Source of the DNA: Desulfobacteraceae bacterium | GTDB lineage: Bacteria; Desulfobacterota; Desulfobacteria; Desulfobacterales; Desulfosarcinaceae | Direction: 5' to 3' | Assembly: GCA_024230435.1 (NCBI GenBank) | Contig: JAAERL010000751.1 | Location: 50,919 to 114,918, forward strand | Length of the DNA: 64,000 nucleotides | Part shown: positions 51,971 through 60,633 of the stretch, piece by piece | Layout of the letters: the number at the start of each line of letters is the position of its first letter | Numbering within the stretch: position 1 is the stretch's first letter | Translations under genes and position numbers: made by a program | The notes under the pieces: model-generated | Seen by the model: the letters and a program-made list of their open reading frames with translations, nothing else | What the model was told of the DNA's origin: nothing | Databases searched by the model: none

Positions 51971-54364
51971 ATGGATGCAAAAGAATCCTCTCGCAAAAAA
52001 AAGAAGGGATTATTAATGCCTGATGGCAAACCTTCTTTGGAGTATGATACAGACAATCTGCCTACCGATCTTCCCGTGTTGCCATTGTATGACGCCGCTT
52101 TGTTTCCAAAGATGGTATTACCGCTGGTGGTAATGCAAGGGGATTCTCTCAAACTGGTGGACGAGGCCATGTCCTCTAACCGTATCATCGGTCTTGTAGT
52201 TTCCAAAAAGAAAGAGAACGTCAAGACAGAAGCAAGTGATGATTTGGCAAAAACCGGCTGCAGCGCCCTGATTCTTAAAATGGCAAAAGGAGAAGACAAC
52301 CGGGCTCAAATGCTGGTTCAAGGACTATCCCGGTTCCATATTAAGCGGTTTATAGAGGGCAAACCCTATTTTAAGGCAGAGGTGGAGTATTTCGAAGACA
52401 TTGAGCATGACAATGATGAAACCTCGGCGTTGAAGGCAAATATTATCAAGCAGTTTTCACGTATTGTGGAACTTTCACCCGGTCTTCCGCCGGAAATCAG
52501 CCAGATGGCGAGCTCAATAAAGGAGCCGGGTACGCTGGCGGATATGATCTCTTCGACCATTAACTCAACATCGCAAGAAAAGCAGAAAGTGCTGGAAGAG
52601 CCGGATGCGGCCAAACGGCTTAAATTGGTCACCAAGATGGTGAATCACCAGTTGAATATTCTTGAACTGGGCAACAAGATTCAGTCTCAGGTAAAGGGCG
52701 ACATGGATAAGCGTCAGCGTGAATATTACCTGCGCCAACAGCTTAAAGCAATTAAGGAAGAGCTGGGTGAAACCGATGAGGGAACCGTTGAGATCGAAGA
52801 GTACCGGGCAAAAATAAATAAGGGTGGACTGCCCGAGGAAGCTGTTAAAGAAGCCAAGCGTGAGTTGGACCGCTTATCGAAAATGCATCCGTCCTCGGCT
52901 GAATACACGGTCACTTCCACTTATCTGGATTGGCTTACCGAGTTGCCCTGGAACGAAACGAGCAAGGACAACCTGGATATTAAAAAGGCCAGAAAAGTTC
53001 TAGACGATGATCATTACGGGTTGGAAAAACCCAAACGGCGCATCATTGAATATCTTGCGGTGCGCAAACTCAAACCCGATTCCAAAGGGCCGATTCTATG
53101 CTTTGCCGGTCCGCCAGGCACGGGAAAAACCTCTTTGGGCTCGTCCATTGCCCGTGCCCTGGGCCGCAAGTTTCATCGTATATCCCTGGGCGGCGTACGC
53201 GATGAAGCCGAAATTCGCGGGCATCGGCGCACTTATGTGGGAGCCCTTCCTGGACGTGTCATTCAGGGGATTCGAAGGGTAGGTTCACGCAATCCGGTGT
53301 TTATGCTGGATGAAATCGATAAGGTCGGCAGTGATTTTCGAGGCGACCCGTCCTCGGCCCTTTTGGAGGTGCTGGACCCTGAGCAGAATTATTCCTTTTC
53401 GGATCATTACCTGGATGTGCCCTTTGATTTGTCCAGTGTGATGTTTATCTGTACAGCCAATGTGCTGGACACTATCCCTTCGGCCCTGCGCGACCGCATG
53501 GAAGTCATTCAATTGCTGGGTTATACCGAGGACGAGAAGGTTAAAATCGCCCAGCGGTATCTGATTCCGCGCCAGCGTAAGCAAAACGGTCTTAAGTCAA
53601 ATCAGGTTACATTTAACGTGGGTTCTATCCGCGGGATTATAGCAGGATATACCAGGGAGGCGGGATTACGGAATCTTGAGCGTGAAATCGCCTCCATTTG
53701 CCGTGGAGTGGCCACTAAAGTTGCCGAAGAGACGATAAAAAAGCAAAGCATCAAACTTGATGATGTGGCCGAATATTTAGGTCCGGTCAAGTTTACATCT
53801 GAAGTCAAGGCTCGTATGTCAACTCCCGGTGTCGCCATGGGGCTTGCCTGGACGCCTGTCGGCGGCGACCTGCTTTTTATTGAAGCCACAGCCATGAAAG
53901 GGGGCAAAAAATTGACCCTGACAGGTCAATTGGGCGATGTGATGAAAGAGTCCGCATCGGCTGCGTTGAGTTTTATACGAACACATGCCAAACAGATGGA
54001 TATAGATGAGGATTTTTTCGAGACACAGGATATTCATGTGCATGTTCCGGCCGGAGCCATTCCTAAGGACGGCCCTTCGGCTGGAGTGACCATTCTAACA
54101 GCCTTGGTTTCCTTGCTGACCAACCGGAGAATTCGCAAGAATCTTGCCATGACCGGCGAGATCACACTGCGCGGCCGGGTTTTACCGGTGGGCGGAATAA
54201 AAGAAAAAATACTGGCAGCGCACCGGGCGGGGATTAAATCCATTATTTTGTGCAAATTAAATGAAAAAGACTTAATGGATATCCCGGAAAAAGTGAAAAA
54301 AGAGTTAAAATTTTATTTTGTAGAGAAAATGATGGATGTGATTAAAATAGCTTTTGATACATAG
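51971..54364 (+). CDS. lon: ATP-dependent Lon protease
   Basis: 797 residues, full-length LonA. The N-terminal substrate-recognition domain starts at [20 protein letters not shown]. The AAA+ module has Walker [12 protein letters not shown] and Walker [12 protein letters not shown]. The protease domain shows [17 protein letters not shown] with the nucleophile serine, and the dyad lysine in [15 protein letters not shown]. It degrades damaged and regulatory proteins in the cytosol. It follows hsp20 by 115 bases on the same strand; GAGGTG precedes the ATG. Confidence 0.97.
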   Translation: MDAKESSRKKKKGLLMPDGKPSLEYDTDNLPTDLPVLPLYDAALFPKMVLPLVVMQGDSLKLVDEAMSSNRIIGLVVSKKKENVKTEASDDLAKTGCSALILKMAKGEDNRAQMLVQGLSRFHIKRFIEGKPYFKAEVEYFEDIEHDNDETSALKANIIKQFSRIVELSPGLPPEISQMASSIKEPGTLADMISSTINSTSQEKQKVLEEPDAAKRLKLVTKMVNHQLNILELGNKIQSQVKGDMDKRQREYYLRQQLKAIKEELGETDEGTVEIEEYRAKINKGGLPEEAVKEAKRELDRLSKMHPSSAEYTVTSTYLDWLTELPWNETSKDNLDIKKARKVLDDDHYGLEKPKRRIIEYLAVRKLKPDSKGPILCFAGPPGTGKTSLGSSIARALGRKFHRISLGGVRDEAEIRGHRRTYVGALPGRVIQGIRRVGSRNPVFMLDEIDKVGSDFRGDPSSALLEVLDPEQNYSFSDHYLDVPFDLSSVMFICTANVLDTIPSALRDRMEVIQLLGYTEDEKVKIAQRYLIPRQRKQNGLKSNQVTFNVGSIRGIIAGYTREAGLRNLEREIASICRGVATKVAEETIKKQSIKLDDVAEYLGPVKFTSEVKARMSTPGVAMGLAWTPVGGDLLFIEATAMKGGKKLTLTGQLGDVMKESASAALSFIRTHAKQMDIDEDFFETQDIHVHVPAGAIPKDGPSAGVTILTALVSLLTNRRIRKNLAMTGEITLRGRVLPVGGIKEKILAAHRAGIKSIILCKLNEKDLMDIPEKVKKELKFYFVEKMMDVIKIAFDT

Positions 54365-54404
54365 GGCCTAATTAATCCTGTAAAAAGTTTCAGGAAAGGG
54401 CGAT

Positions 54405-55145
54405 TTGTCAGCTACTCGAATAAAAATACTGATGCTCGTTGCAGCCGGGCTGCTTATACAAGGCTGCGCAAAGCAACCCATGCCGCTGGGCAACAAAGGT
54501 AATCCTAAACCTTACAGTGTTTTTGGAAAATGGTACCAGCCGCTGCCCAATGCCCGCGGTTATTCTCAAAAAGGGATCGCTTCCTGGTACGGTAAAAAAT
54601 TTCATGGCCGCAAGACGGCCAATGGTGAAGTCTATAACATGTATGCCATGACAGCGGCGCATAAAACTTTGCCCCTGGGAACATTTGTCGAGGTCAAAAA
54701 TCTTGATAACGGCAGCAGTGTCAATGTGCGCATTAATGATCGGGGGCCTTTTGTAAGAGGCAGGATAATAGATCTGTCGTATGCCGCCGCCAAACGCATT
54801 TCCATTGTCGGCTCCGGTACGGCGAAGGTGAAGATAAAAGCGCTGGGGGCGCCTGCGGCGGTTTCCCGGAAAACCGGAAAAGCCGGGGGCTATGTTCCCA
54901 TCGACTATTATTCAGGCAAGTTTACTATCCAGGTGGGCGCATTTGCCGACCGCCGTAATGCTAAACGGCTTGTCCGCAAGCTTGATGGTTTTTATAAAAA
55001 CGCCCATATGAACACTTGCAATGATGGAGCTCAAGTTTTTTACCGGGTAAGGGTAGGCAGGCTTTTTTCATTGAATGAAGCTATTACGTTTGAGCAGACT
55101 CTGATTGAAAACGGATACCCGGATACTTTTATCGTAGCTGAGTAA
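54405..55145 (+). CDS. rlpA: RlpA-like septal lytic transglycosylase lipoprotein with SPOR domain
   Basis: 246 residues from a TTG at 54405 with AGGAAAGGG upstream. The signal peptide ends in the lipobox LLIQGC. The double-psi beta-barrel has [20 protein letters not shown], then [20 protein letters not shown] and [20 protein letters not shown] with the catalytic acid. The C-terminal ~75 residues are a SPOR domain ([20 protein letters not shown]) that binds denuded septal peptidoglycan. It cleaves naked glycan strands during daughter-cell separation. Lies 40 bases after lon and 13 bases before gmhB. Confidence 0.94.
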   Translation: MSATRIKILMLVAAGLLIQGCAKQPMPLGNKGNPKPYSVFGKWYQPLPNARGYSQKGIASWYGKKFHGRKTANGEVYNMYAMTAAHKTLPLGTFVEVKNLDNGSSVNVRINDRGPFVRGRIIDLSYAAAKRISIVGSGTAKVKIKALGAPAAVSRKTGKAGGYVPIDYYSGKFTIQVGAFADRRNAKRLVRKLDGFYKNAHMNTCNDGAQVFYRVRVGRLFSLNEAITFEQTLIENGYPDTFIVAE

Positions 55146-55158
55146 GGGATTATTTATT

Positions 55159-55731
55159 ATGCTGAAACACAAGGCCGTTTTTCTGGATCGCGATGGTGTG
55201 ATTAACAAAGATTCAGATGATTATATCAAAAATTGGGAAGAATTCGAATTTCTTCCCGGTAGTCTGGAAGCCTTGAATCACCTGGCTCGTGCAAAGTGCA
55301 AGGTCATTGTGATTACCAATCAATCTATCGTGAATCGGGCCTTGGCGCCACTTGAACAATTGCAGCGAATTCATCGGAAAATGCGTGAAACCATCGAGCG
55401 TACCGGAGGCTATATTGAAGATATCTTTTTTTGCCCTCACCGCCCCGATGAAAAGTGTTCCTGCCGAAAACCCAAACCGGGGTTGATTGAACAAGCCTGC
55501 CGGGTTCATCATATTGATCCTGCCGATGCCGTCATGGTCGGAGACAATGCAAAGGACATACAGTGCGGCCAATCGGCCGGGTGCGCCTACACCGTGCTTG
55601 TGGAAACCGGCAACGGTCAGTCGGCCAAAAAAGAACTCGCCTCCAAGGGCATTCGCCCGAGTGTGGTAGTGGCAGATTTGCTACATGCCAGTGAATTGAT
55701 ATTAAATGAAAAATTAGTGCGCTCGAATTAA
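55159..55731 (+). CDS. gmhB: D,D-heptose 1,7-bisphosphate phosphatase
   Basis: 190 residues. HAD-superfamily motif 1 is VFLDRDGVINKDS, motif 2 VITNQS, and motif 4 VGDNAKDIQCGQSAG. The zinc-binding loop CPHRPDEKCSCRKPKPG is diagnostic for GmhB against HisB. It removes the C7 phosphate in ADP-heptose synthesis for lipopolysaccharide core. The stop codon overlaps the first base of hairpin element A copy 4. Confidence 0.92.
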   Translation: MLKHKAVFLDRDGVINKDSDDYIKNWEEFEFLPGSLEALNHLARAKCKVIVITNQSIVNRALAPLEQLQRIHRKMRETIERTGGYIEDIFFCPHRPDEKCSCRKPKPGLIEQACRVHHIDPADAVMVGDNAKDIQCGQSAGCAYTVLVETGNGQSAKKELASKGIRPSVVVADLLHASELILNEKLVRSN

Positions 55732-55890
55732 GGCGATTGGCGGAAAAGAATATACCAGATTGAGCTTCGATTTTTTTTCGTATTCAAGGCATGCCAAAGT
55801 TTGCATACTTTACGTATTCGGGCTTTGGCATAACGCAGAAGACGGGAAAAAAGACATACAAGATGGTATATTCTTTAACAGAAATCGCCT
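55731..55890 (+). repeat. Hairpin element A, copy 4
   Basis: The cleanest copy: ends AGGCGATT and AATCGCCT are perfect inverted repeats. GAATATACCA pairs with TGGTATATTC, and GCCAAAG with CTTTGGC around a loop TTTGCATACTTTACGTATTC. It begins at the gmhB stop codon. Confidence 0.87.
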
Positions 55891-55904
55891 AAGGGTTTTG
55901 GAAG

Positions 55905-56129
55905 TTGAAAATATGGCAAACATGCGGTTTTTACGGTTCTAAAAATGAACCGGAAACATATTTTCAACCGGCGCGTGATTCCAAATTTTGCTCAAAACAA
56001 GTGCAACCGCAAGAAAGTCCAAACGTGGCATCGAAAAGACGGTCTGATCAAGTTGTTCATGCCCTTGGCATAACGGTGGAAAGGACATTTGCCTGGCAGG
56101 GCAAGTTCTTACAGTCAATTTGTGTTTGA
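55905..56129 (+). pseudogene. Transposase C-terminal remnant (IS5-like)
   Basis: The frame ends with ALGITVERTFAWQGKFLQSI, which matches the conserved TVERTFAWxxxFKRL segment of IS5-type DDE transposases. The C-terminal region normally following (LLRFE, RHxGFKLLAY) is lost. The same fragment recurs at 60524 and 62242. No complete transposase exists in the window. Confidence 0.5.
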
Positions 56130-56640
56130 GGTGCACAAGCATTTCGGCGTTGGTGTTGCACTACGAGTTCCCGGCAGCATGGTATATCATTGCAAAAACA
56201 GCAAGATAAAACCCTTTGGTTTATCCTTGCTCAAAGAAAAATACACGATCATCACTAAGATTGACAATCCATCCCTGGACGATCACAACATTGATTTGGC
56301 CATGCCGATTCACCGCAACGATAGCATCATAGCAGTAATCGTGTTCGGCAACGGCTATATTGACAAATACTACTCTCGGGCAGATTTAGACGCGCTGAAA
56401 TATATATCTAAAGATATCAAGCATATAATAAATATGCACTGCACTATTGAAAAAGAAAAAGAAAAATTCCACGATATCGTCAAAAAGTATCTCATATCGC
56501 ACGATACGGCAAAAATGCAGACCGCTCTTATCGAGCTAACCACCGAAGGCCGCTATCGCGTGATAGACTCAAGCAGCCCGCTGGAGCTAAAAATTTTCGA
56601 TGCGCGGAAAAACACCTTCCACACAAGCAAGGTGCCGTGA
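56122..56640 (+). CDS. GAF-like domain fragment, unknown function
   Basis: About 172 residues from a GTG at 56122; the frame opens at an ATG at 56089 that lies inside the transposase remnant in another frame and is less likely. The pattern VHKHFGVGVALRVPGSMVYH, then DDHNIDLAMPIHRNDSIIAV and IVFGNGYIDKYYSRADLDAL, looks like a GAF-type sensor fold followed by a helix and a C-terminal beta segment. No output domain is present. Because its 5' end abuts a transposase remnant, it may be the surviving part of a larger sensor gene. I cannot assign a function. Confidence 0.5.
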   Translation: MFEVHKHFGVGVALRVPGSMVYHCKNSKIKPFGLSLLKEKYTIITKIDNPSLDDHNIDLAMPIHRNDSIIAVIVFGNGYIDKYYSRADLDALKYISKDIKHIINMHCTIEKEKEKFHDIVKKYLISHDTAKMQTALIELTTEGRYRVIDSSSPLELKIFDARKNTFHTSKVP

Positions 56641-56693
56641 AACCATCAAGAGTCGCCGTTCGGAAGGAATCAAGGTCACACAAGAACTATATC

Positions 56694-56996
56694 TCACTTG
56701 CCGCGCCTAATCTTATCCTTCAATTTACCCGAACACTTAAACGTGACAACCTTGCGCGGCGATAACATCAAGGGCTGATCCGTTGCCGGGTTCCGGCCGC
56801 GGCGCTCTTTTTTTTGTTTAACGCAAAATTTACCAAAGCGCGATATCAGAACATCATCACCGTTTTCCATAGTTTGCTTCATGATCTCAATTAGGCTCTC
56901 CACAGCATCTGAGCACTGTTTTTTCGAAAAGCCCAAACGTTTCATCTGTTCTGCCATGGTTTCTGCAATATCAAATTTTGTAAGTGTATGCGCCAT
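56694..56996 (-). CDS. ihfA: Integration host factor alpha subunit (HU/IHF family)
   Basis: 100 residues with AAAGGAAAG before the ATG. MAHTLTKFDIAETMAEQMKR opens as in IHF-alpha; GDDVLISRFGKFCVKQKKER and RRGRNPATDQPLMLSPRKVV carry the DNA-minor-groove beta arm, including the conserved RNPAT with the intercalating proline. It bends DNA at specific sites and serves recombination and transcription. The alpha/beta subunit choice is by resemblance only. Confidence 0.9.
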   Translation of the reverse strand: MAHTLTKFDIAETMAEQMKRLGFSKKQCSDAVESLIEIMKQTMENGDDVLISRFGKFCVKQKKERRGRNPATDQPLMLSPRKVVTFKCSGKLKDKIRRGK

Positions 56997-57161
56997 TAAT
57001 CTACTTTCCTTAGTTTTTGTTTAAAGCGCTAAAAACATAGAAAATTATAACCAATTGCGCAAGCTTTAAGATTACCCAATGCGGATATGGTCCGGAAGAA
57101 GTCACCTGAACAAAAAACAAACGGCGCAATCTTCATCCTCTAAGCCAAGCGTAGAGGCTCT

Positions 57162-57186
57162 GCTCCCGGCAATAAATTGCCGGGAA
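57162..57186 (-). repeat. Short palindromic repeat D, copy 4
   Basis: GCTCCCGGCAATAAATTGCC then GGGAA on the plus strand, the inverted orientation relative to copies 1-3. It precedes the upstream region of the first ankyrin gene. Confidence 0.72.
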
Positions 57187-57206
57187 TTCTCATTGGATAA
57201 TCTTAA

Positions 57207-57468
57207 ACAGCAGCGCCAACAAAGTTGCCATAGACTTACAACAAAGTTGCCATAGACTTACAACAAAGTTGCCATAAGTCTTCGATATTTCTGTCATTAT
57301 CGATTAACCAAATAAGCTGATAGCACACCAGTAGAGCAAACTAATGTCATGGCATGCTTATTGCTTATTGTCATGGGCTTTGACCTGAACGACAGATTAT
57401 CAGGCTCATATCAGGCTAATATTTAAGAAAGTTTTAGAAACAATAAGCACTATTAAAAAGGAGTTGTA
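57207..57468 (+). promoter_or_regulatory. Conserved ankyrin-gene upstream region, copy 1, with triplicated 22-base unit
   Basis: Three tandem 22-base units (CAACAAAGTTGCCATAGACT plus TA) at 57217-57282 repeat a sequence that is single in the other copies. It is followed by GATTAACCAAATAAGCTGAT, GTCATGGCATGCTT, CATGGGCTTTGA and CTCATATCAGGCTAATATTT, all matched upstream of the genes starting at 60301, 62018 and 63789. The presumed promoter and any operators lie here; the palindromic GCCAAC/GTTGGC-like unit is a candidate site. Confidence 0.7.
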
Positions 57469-58368
57469 ATGAGTGGAGCGTATATTGTTGGTTCATATCA
57501 GAAATCATATTCCCTCCCCCCTCACATTTACCCCCCCCATAAACTATCTCCTCTACACGAGAAGCTTCCTGCTAAAGCGAATGCTCGCAATAATGTTGAT
57601 GGATCGAAATCTTGGGTTTCACCGTTAAAAAAATTAAGACAAGTTTTTAGAAAAGACCGCGCAACAATGGGCTATAAGGGCAAAAAACTTGAAGAGGCAG
57701 TGTTCAGGAGGGATCATAAATGGGTAAAAAAGTGGATAGATGCCGGTGCGAATACGTATAAAAAAGATGACAACGGCTGCTCACTGATAGATTGGGCAGC
57801 ATTATCTGGCGATTCTAAAACTGTAGATGTGCTGTTATCGAAAAGTTCTTTCGGTCTGAGCTCGGATACGCTATCTAAGGCAGCAGGAAAGGGCCACACC
57901 GATGTTGTAAAAGTACTGCTATCGCATCCTAATTCCTGTAATAAAATTGATGTGAATGAGGCTGATTACCTGGGCCAAACAGCGCTATCTATGGCAGCAA
58001 GAAAAGGCCGCGTTGATGTTGTAAATGCGCTGCTATCGCATACTAAAATTAATATGGATGAAGACGCGCGTAGGTATTTAGATCGGCTTGTAGACACCAA
58101 TGATGTGTATTCCATTCAAGAGATTGTATTAAATGGATGTTCCAAAAAGGTCTACGACCATTTGTACACTAAAGCTATTGAGGCTGGTAAGGAGCACCTA
58201 ATAGAAAGGCTTAGTCACCTTTTTACCGGCTATGCAAATACTCAGGCTCTTGGCGGTCATAACAAAGCTTATTCTGGCAGTGGGAACGTACCTGAAGGCA
58301 TTCTTGATACTGTTAAAGAATATCTAAATTCAAATTTGCCAAAGACCCAAGCACTGCAGCCACGATAA
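57469..58368 (+). CDS. Ankyrin-repeat protein (array member 1)
   Basis: 299 residues with AAAAGGAG before the ATG. The N-terminal ~45 residues differ from the other members (tyrosine/proline-rich) but the next block KANARNNVDGSKSWVSPLKK matches theirs. Ankyrin units run from about 75 to 200: FRRDHKWVKKWIDAGANTYK, then AAGKGHTDVVKVLLSHPNSC and AARKGRVDVVNALLSHTKIN. The C-terminal block (YANTQALGGHNKAY, VPEGILDTVKEYLNSNL) is shared with the other three. No signal peptide or membrane segment. Ankyrin folds bind proteins; a role in host or cell-cell interaction is speculation. Confidence 0.85.
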   Translation: MSGAYIVGSYQKSYSLPPHIYPPHKLSPLHEKLPAKANARNNVDGSKSWVSPLKKLRQVFRKDRATMGYKGKKLEEAVFRRDHKWVKKWIDAGANTYKKDDNGCSLIDWAALSGDSKTVDVLLSKSSFGLSSDTLSKAAGKGHTDVVKVLLSHPNSCNKIDVNEADYLGQTALSMAARKGRVDVVNALLSHTKINMDEDARRYLDRLVDTNDVYSIQEIVLNGCSKKVYDHLYTKAIEAGKEHLIERLSHLFTGYANTQALGGHNKAYSGSGNVPEGILDTVKEYLNSNLPKTQALQPR

Positions 58369-58394
58369 GATTTCGATAAAGGGGATTATTTTTA

Positions 58395-58434
58395 GGTGAC
58401 TGCTCCCGGTAATTTATTGCCGGGAGCAGTCACC
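58395..58434. repeat. Palindromic repeat D, copy 5 (perfect), bidirectional terminator candidate
   Basis: GGTGACTGCTCCCGG and CCGGGAGCAGTCACC pair perfectly around TAATTTATTG. It lies between convergent genes; on the minus strand its TGA (plus 58430-58432) is the stop codon of the PLDc_N gene. No T run on either side, so termination is only suggested by geometry. Confidence 0.8.
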
Positions 58435-58633
58435 TCTTAGGACTGACAATTAAAAAGATCGCGGCGCCAACAATAGGTATAAAAATGATAAATAATGCCC
58501 ATAATAATGATTCAAGGGCTCCAAAATGTTTTTTGCGTAACCTTATTACGGCAATCCATCCAAGAATAATCCAAAGAATAACGATTATTAAATTTGCTAT
58601 TTGAACGGCAAAAGTCCAATCTAAGTAAATCAC
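58430..58633 (-). CDS. PLDc_N-domain small membrane protein
   Basis: 67 residues from a GTG at 58633, whose first bases overlap the stop of the frameshifted gene upstream (GTGA). Two membrane helices (about 8-30 and 40-62) around a basic loop RLRKKHFGALESLLWALF, ending PIVGAAIFLIVSPKR. This is the PLDc_N (phospholipase D N-terminal) module, found alone in many bacteria. Its stop codon is provided by repeat D. Function unknown; possible immunity or membrane-associated role is not evidenced. Confidence 0.8.
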   Translation of the reverse strand: MIYLDWTFAVQIANLIIVILWIILGWIAVIRLRKKHFGALESLLWALFIIFIPIVGAAIFLIVSPKR

Positions 58634-58915
58634 TTCTCAGCCTCGTCCATCAATACCCTTTCGAGGGGCAGCCTTAAAGACGCCTCCTGATCATTAGTAA
58701 GCTGATTGCCCGGCTCCAGAGCTTTTTTAATCATAATGCCTTTTGTCCCGTATATTTCGTTGACGGCTGCCTGCACTGCGTCATCACCTAAATCGGGAGT
58801 TTTGATTAAATCATCAATTTTTGCGCAGACCTTTTCGTCCAGAGATTTTTTCTTTAACCTTCATGCCGAGAAGACTCCTTGCCTCGTGCAGCGAAGGTGG
58901 GAGATGAATCGGCAT
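58630..58915 (-). pseudogene. Frameshifted small gene upstream of the PLDc_N gene
   Basis: On the minus strand an ATG at 58915 opens MPIHLPPSLHEARSLLGMKV then KEK. The frame breaks at a run of six A (plus-strand T, 58846-58851). In the next frame the chain continues SLDEKVCAKIDDLIKTPDLG, then DDAVQAAVNEIYGTKGIMIK and ends LERVLMDEAEK at 58630, overlapping the PLDc_N start. The total is 94 codons if one A is removed. It may be a true pseudogene, a slippage-expressed gene or a sequencing error in a homopolymer. The second part looks like a small helical protein of no family I know. Confidence 0.6.
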
Positions 58916-58930
58916 TTTCCATATTGACTA

Positions 58931-59045
58931 TAATCGGAATACTTGCAATCAGTTATATTTAAATAATCTTTTGCCGGAACATCTGTTGAAGTTTGAGAGG
59001 CGGATAATGGCCTCTTATCACAACAAAAAGAGGCCATTTAATTCG
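58931..59045 (-). repeat. Ankyrin cassette 3' flank, copy 1 (with hairpin)
   Basis: Contains ATCGGAATACTTGCAATCAG, CGGAACATCTGTTGAAGTTT and a hairpin AATGGCCTCTT (59006-59016) / AAGAGGCCATT (59029-59039). Near-identical at 60834-60950; the hairpin part also at 62311-62394. It lies just downstream of the ankyrin gene at 59051. The hairpin may end transcription although no T run follows. Confidence 0.8.
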
Positions 59046-59050
59046 ATAGA

Positions 59051-60301
59051 TTATGTCTGCCGTTTAGTCAAATTCGGATTTAGATAATTTATAACGATGT
59101 TAAGAAGGTCTTCAGGTACTTTTGTTTTCCCATACGCTTTGTTATGACCGCCAAGAGCCTTGGTATTTGCATAGCCGGACATAAGGTAGTCTAATTTGCC
59201 ATCAAATATTTCTAATAGTTGCAGCTTATCAGCCTCACTAGCTTTATTGTGCAAATGTTCGTAGACCCCCTTGGAACAACCATTTAATACAATTGATTGA
59301 ATGAAATCCACAGCATTGTTGTCTACTAAGTAATCTAAAAAATCTTCATACTGATCCACATCAATACCAGGATGCGATAGCAGCTCTTTTACAACATAAA
59401 CGCGGCCTGCTTGTGCTGCCCGGTATAGCGGTGTCTGACCATTGTTGTCAGTCTCATTCACATCAATATCAGGATGCGATAGCAGCAATTTTACAATCTC
59501 AATGAAGCCATAATATGCTGCCGAATATAGCGGTGTTGAGCCAGAGTTATTAGTAGCCTTATTCACATCAATATCAGGATGCGATAGCAGTTCTTTTACC
59601 GCATCAACGCGGCCATTCCATGTTGCACAAAATAGCGCTGTCCAGCCTCTGCTACTATCCTTATTCACATCAATATCAGGATGCGATAGCAGTTCTTTTA
59701 CCGCATCAATGTGGCCATTCCATGTTGCACAAAATAGCGCTGTCCAGCCTCTGCTATTAGCCAGATTCACATCAATTTCAGGACGCGATAGCAACAATTT
59801 TACAATCTCAATGTGGTCAAAACATGCTGCCGCTATTAGCGGTGTTTCGCCATCATATACATCAGTCTTATTCACATCAATTTCAGGACGCGATAGCAAC
59901 AATTTTACAATCTCAATGTGGTCAAAACATGCTGTCGCTATTAGCGGTGTTATGCCATTTTTATTAGCATGATTCACATCAGCACCGGCCTCTAACCACT
60001 TCTTTACCCACTTAACATCACCATTTGTTGCTGCCCCAATAAATAACTTATTTTTACCATTCTGTGAATAAGCGTTTTTTCTAATAGTCTGTCTTGCAAG
60101 CTTTCCAAGCTTGAACCCTTTAGATTTCGCACCACCAATATTTTTATTATTACAAGCTCTCGCTTTTGAAGGTTGATTATGCTTTGAGGGCTGTAAATTT
60201 TCTGCTGGCTGATTGTTTTGATTTGTCCTATTATCGTTGCCGTTTTGTCCGCTTTGGTAAACGTTGTTGCTGTTTGAAGATTGTGCTGGATCAAGTGTCA
60301 T
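59051..60301 (-). CDS. Ankyrin-repeat protein (array member 2)
   Basis: 416 residues; AAAGGAA lies about ten bases before the ATG. The N-terminus is Asn/Gln-rich (MTLDPAQSSNSNNVYQSGQN) and shared with members 3 and 4. About eight ankyrin units follow, starting with the capping repeat GDVKWVKKWLEAGADVNHAN; several neighbouring units are almost identical (SRGWTALFCATWNG twice, FDHIEIVKLLLSRPEIDVN twice), implying recent unit duplication. The C-terminal block SGYANTKALGGHNKAYGKTK precedes VPEDLLNIVINYLNPNL. No signal peptide. Function unknown. Confidence 0.87.
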   Translation of the reverse strand: MTLDPAQSSNSNNVYQSGQNGNDNRTNQNNQPAENLQPSKHNQPSKARACNNKNIGGAKSKGFKLGKLARQTIRKNAYSQNGKNKLFIGAATNGDVKWVKKWLEAGADVNHANKNGITPLIATACFDHIEIVKLLLSRPEIDVNKTDVYDGETPLIAAACFDHIEIVKLLLSRPEIDVNLANSRGWTALFCATWNGHIDAVKELLSHPDIDVNKDSSRGWTALFCATWNGRVDAVKELLSHPDIDVNKATNNSGSTPLYSAAYYGFIEIVKLLLSHPDIDVNETDNNGQTPLYRAAQAGRVYVVKELLSHPGIDVDQYEDFLDYLVDNNAVDFIQSIVLNGCSKGVYEHLHNKASEADKLQLLEIFDGKLDYLMSGYANTKALGGHNKAYGKTKVPEDLLNIVINYLNPNLTKRQT

Positions 60302-60520
60302 GGTACATAATTCCTTTTCGATAGCTTATTGTTTCTAAAATTTTTTTAAATATTAGGCTGATATGAGTCCGATAATTCGTCGTTGAGCTCAAAGCCCATG
60401 AATTTTAGCAACAAGCATACCATGACATTAATTTTGCCTATTGGTGCGCTATCAGCTTATTTGGTTAATCTATACTGGCAGAAATGTTGTAAGTTTGTGG
60501 CAACTTTGTTGGCGCCGCTG
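60302..60520 (-). promoter_or_regulatory. Conserved ankyrin-gene upstream region, copy 2
   Basis: Reading towards the gene: GCGCCAACAAAGTTGCCA, GATTAACCAAATAAGCTGAT, AGCGCACCAATAGGCAAA, GTCATGGTATGCTTGTTGC, CATGGGCTTTGAGCTCAACG and TAATATTTAAAAAAATTTTA. Near-identical blocks precede the other array members. The transposase remnant at 60524 lies on its outer edge. Confidence 0.7.
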
Positions 60521-60523
60521 TGC

Positions 60524-60633
60524 AGAATGTTTAAGTGGCAGGGCAAGTTTAAACGATTACCGCTTCGTTTTTAGAAAATTCAATCCCGGCATTTTACCTT
60601 CAAACTGTTGGCCTATAGCATGATACACATACG
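60524..60633 (+). pseudogene. Transposase C-terminal remnant (IS5-like), copy 2
   Basis: Translates as RMFKWQGKFKRLPLRF, a stop, then KIQSRHFTFKLLAYSMIHIR. This fits the degenerate end of an IS5-type transposase (consensus VERTFAWQxKFKRLLLRFE, then RHFGFKLLAYTMINLR). An in-frame stop shows it is dead. It abuts the upstream region of the ankyrin gene starting at 60301. Confidence 0.6.

Noticed and set aside
57217..57282. Possible CRISPR-like array (three 22-base repeats)
   Set aside because: The units are directly adjacent with no spacers and no cas gene is present; it is a tandem duplication.
60004..60294. Frames starting MIQHNLQTATTF found in three ankyrin genes
   Set aside because: They recur only because the N-terminal DNA of the ankyrin genes is duplicated; they are out-of-frame shadows.
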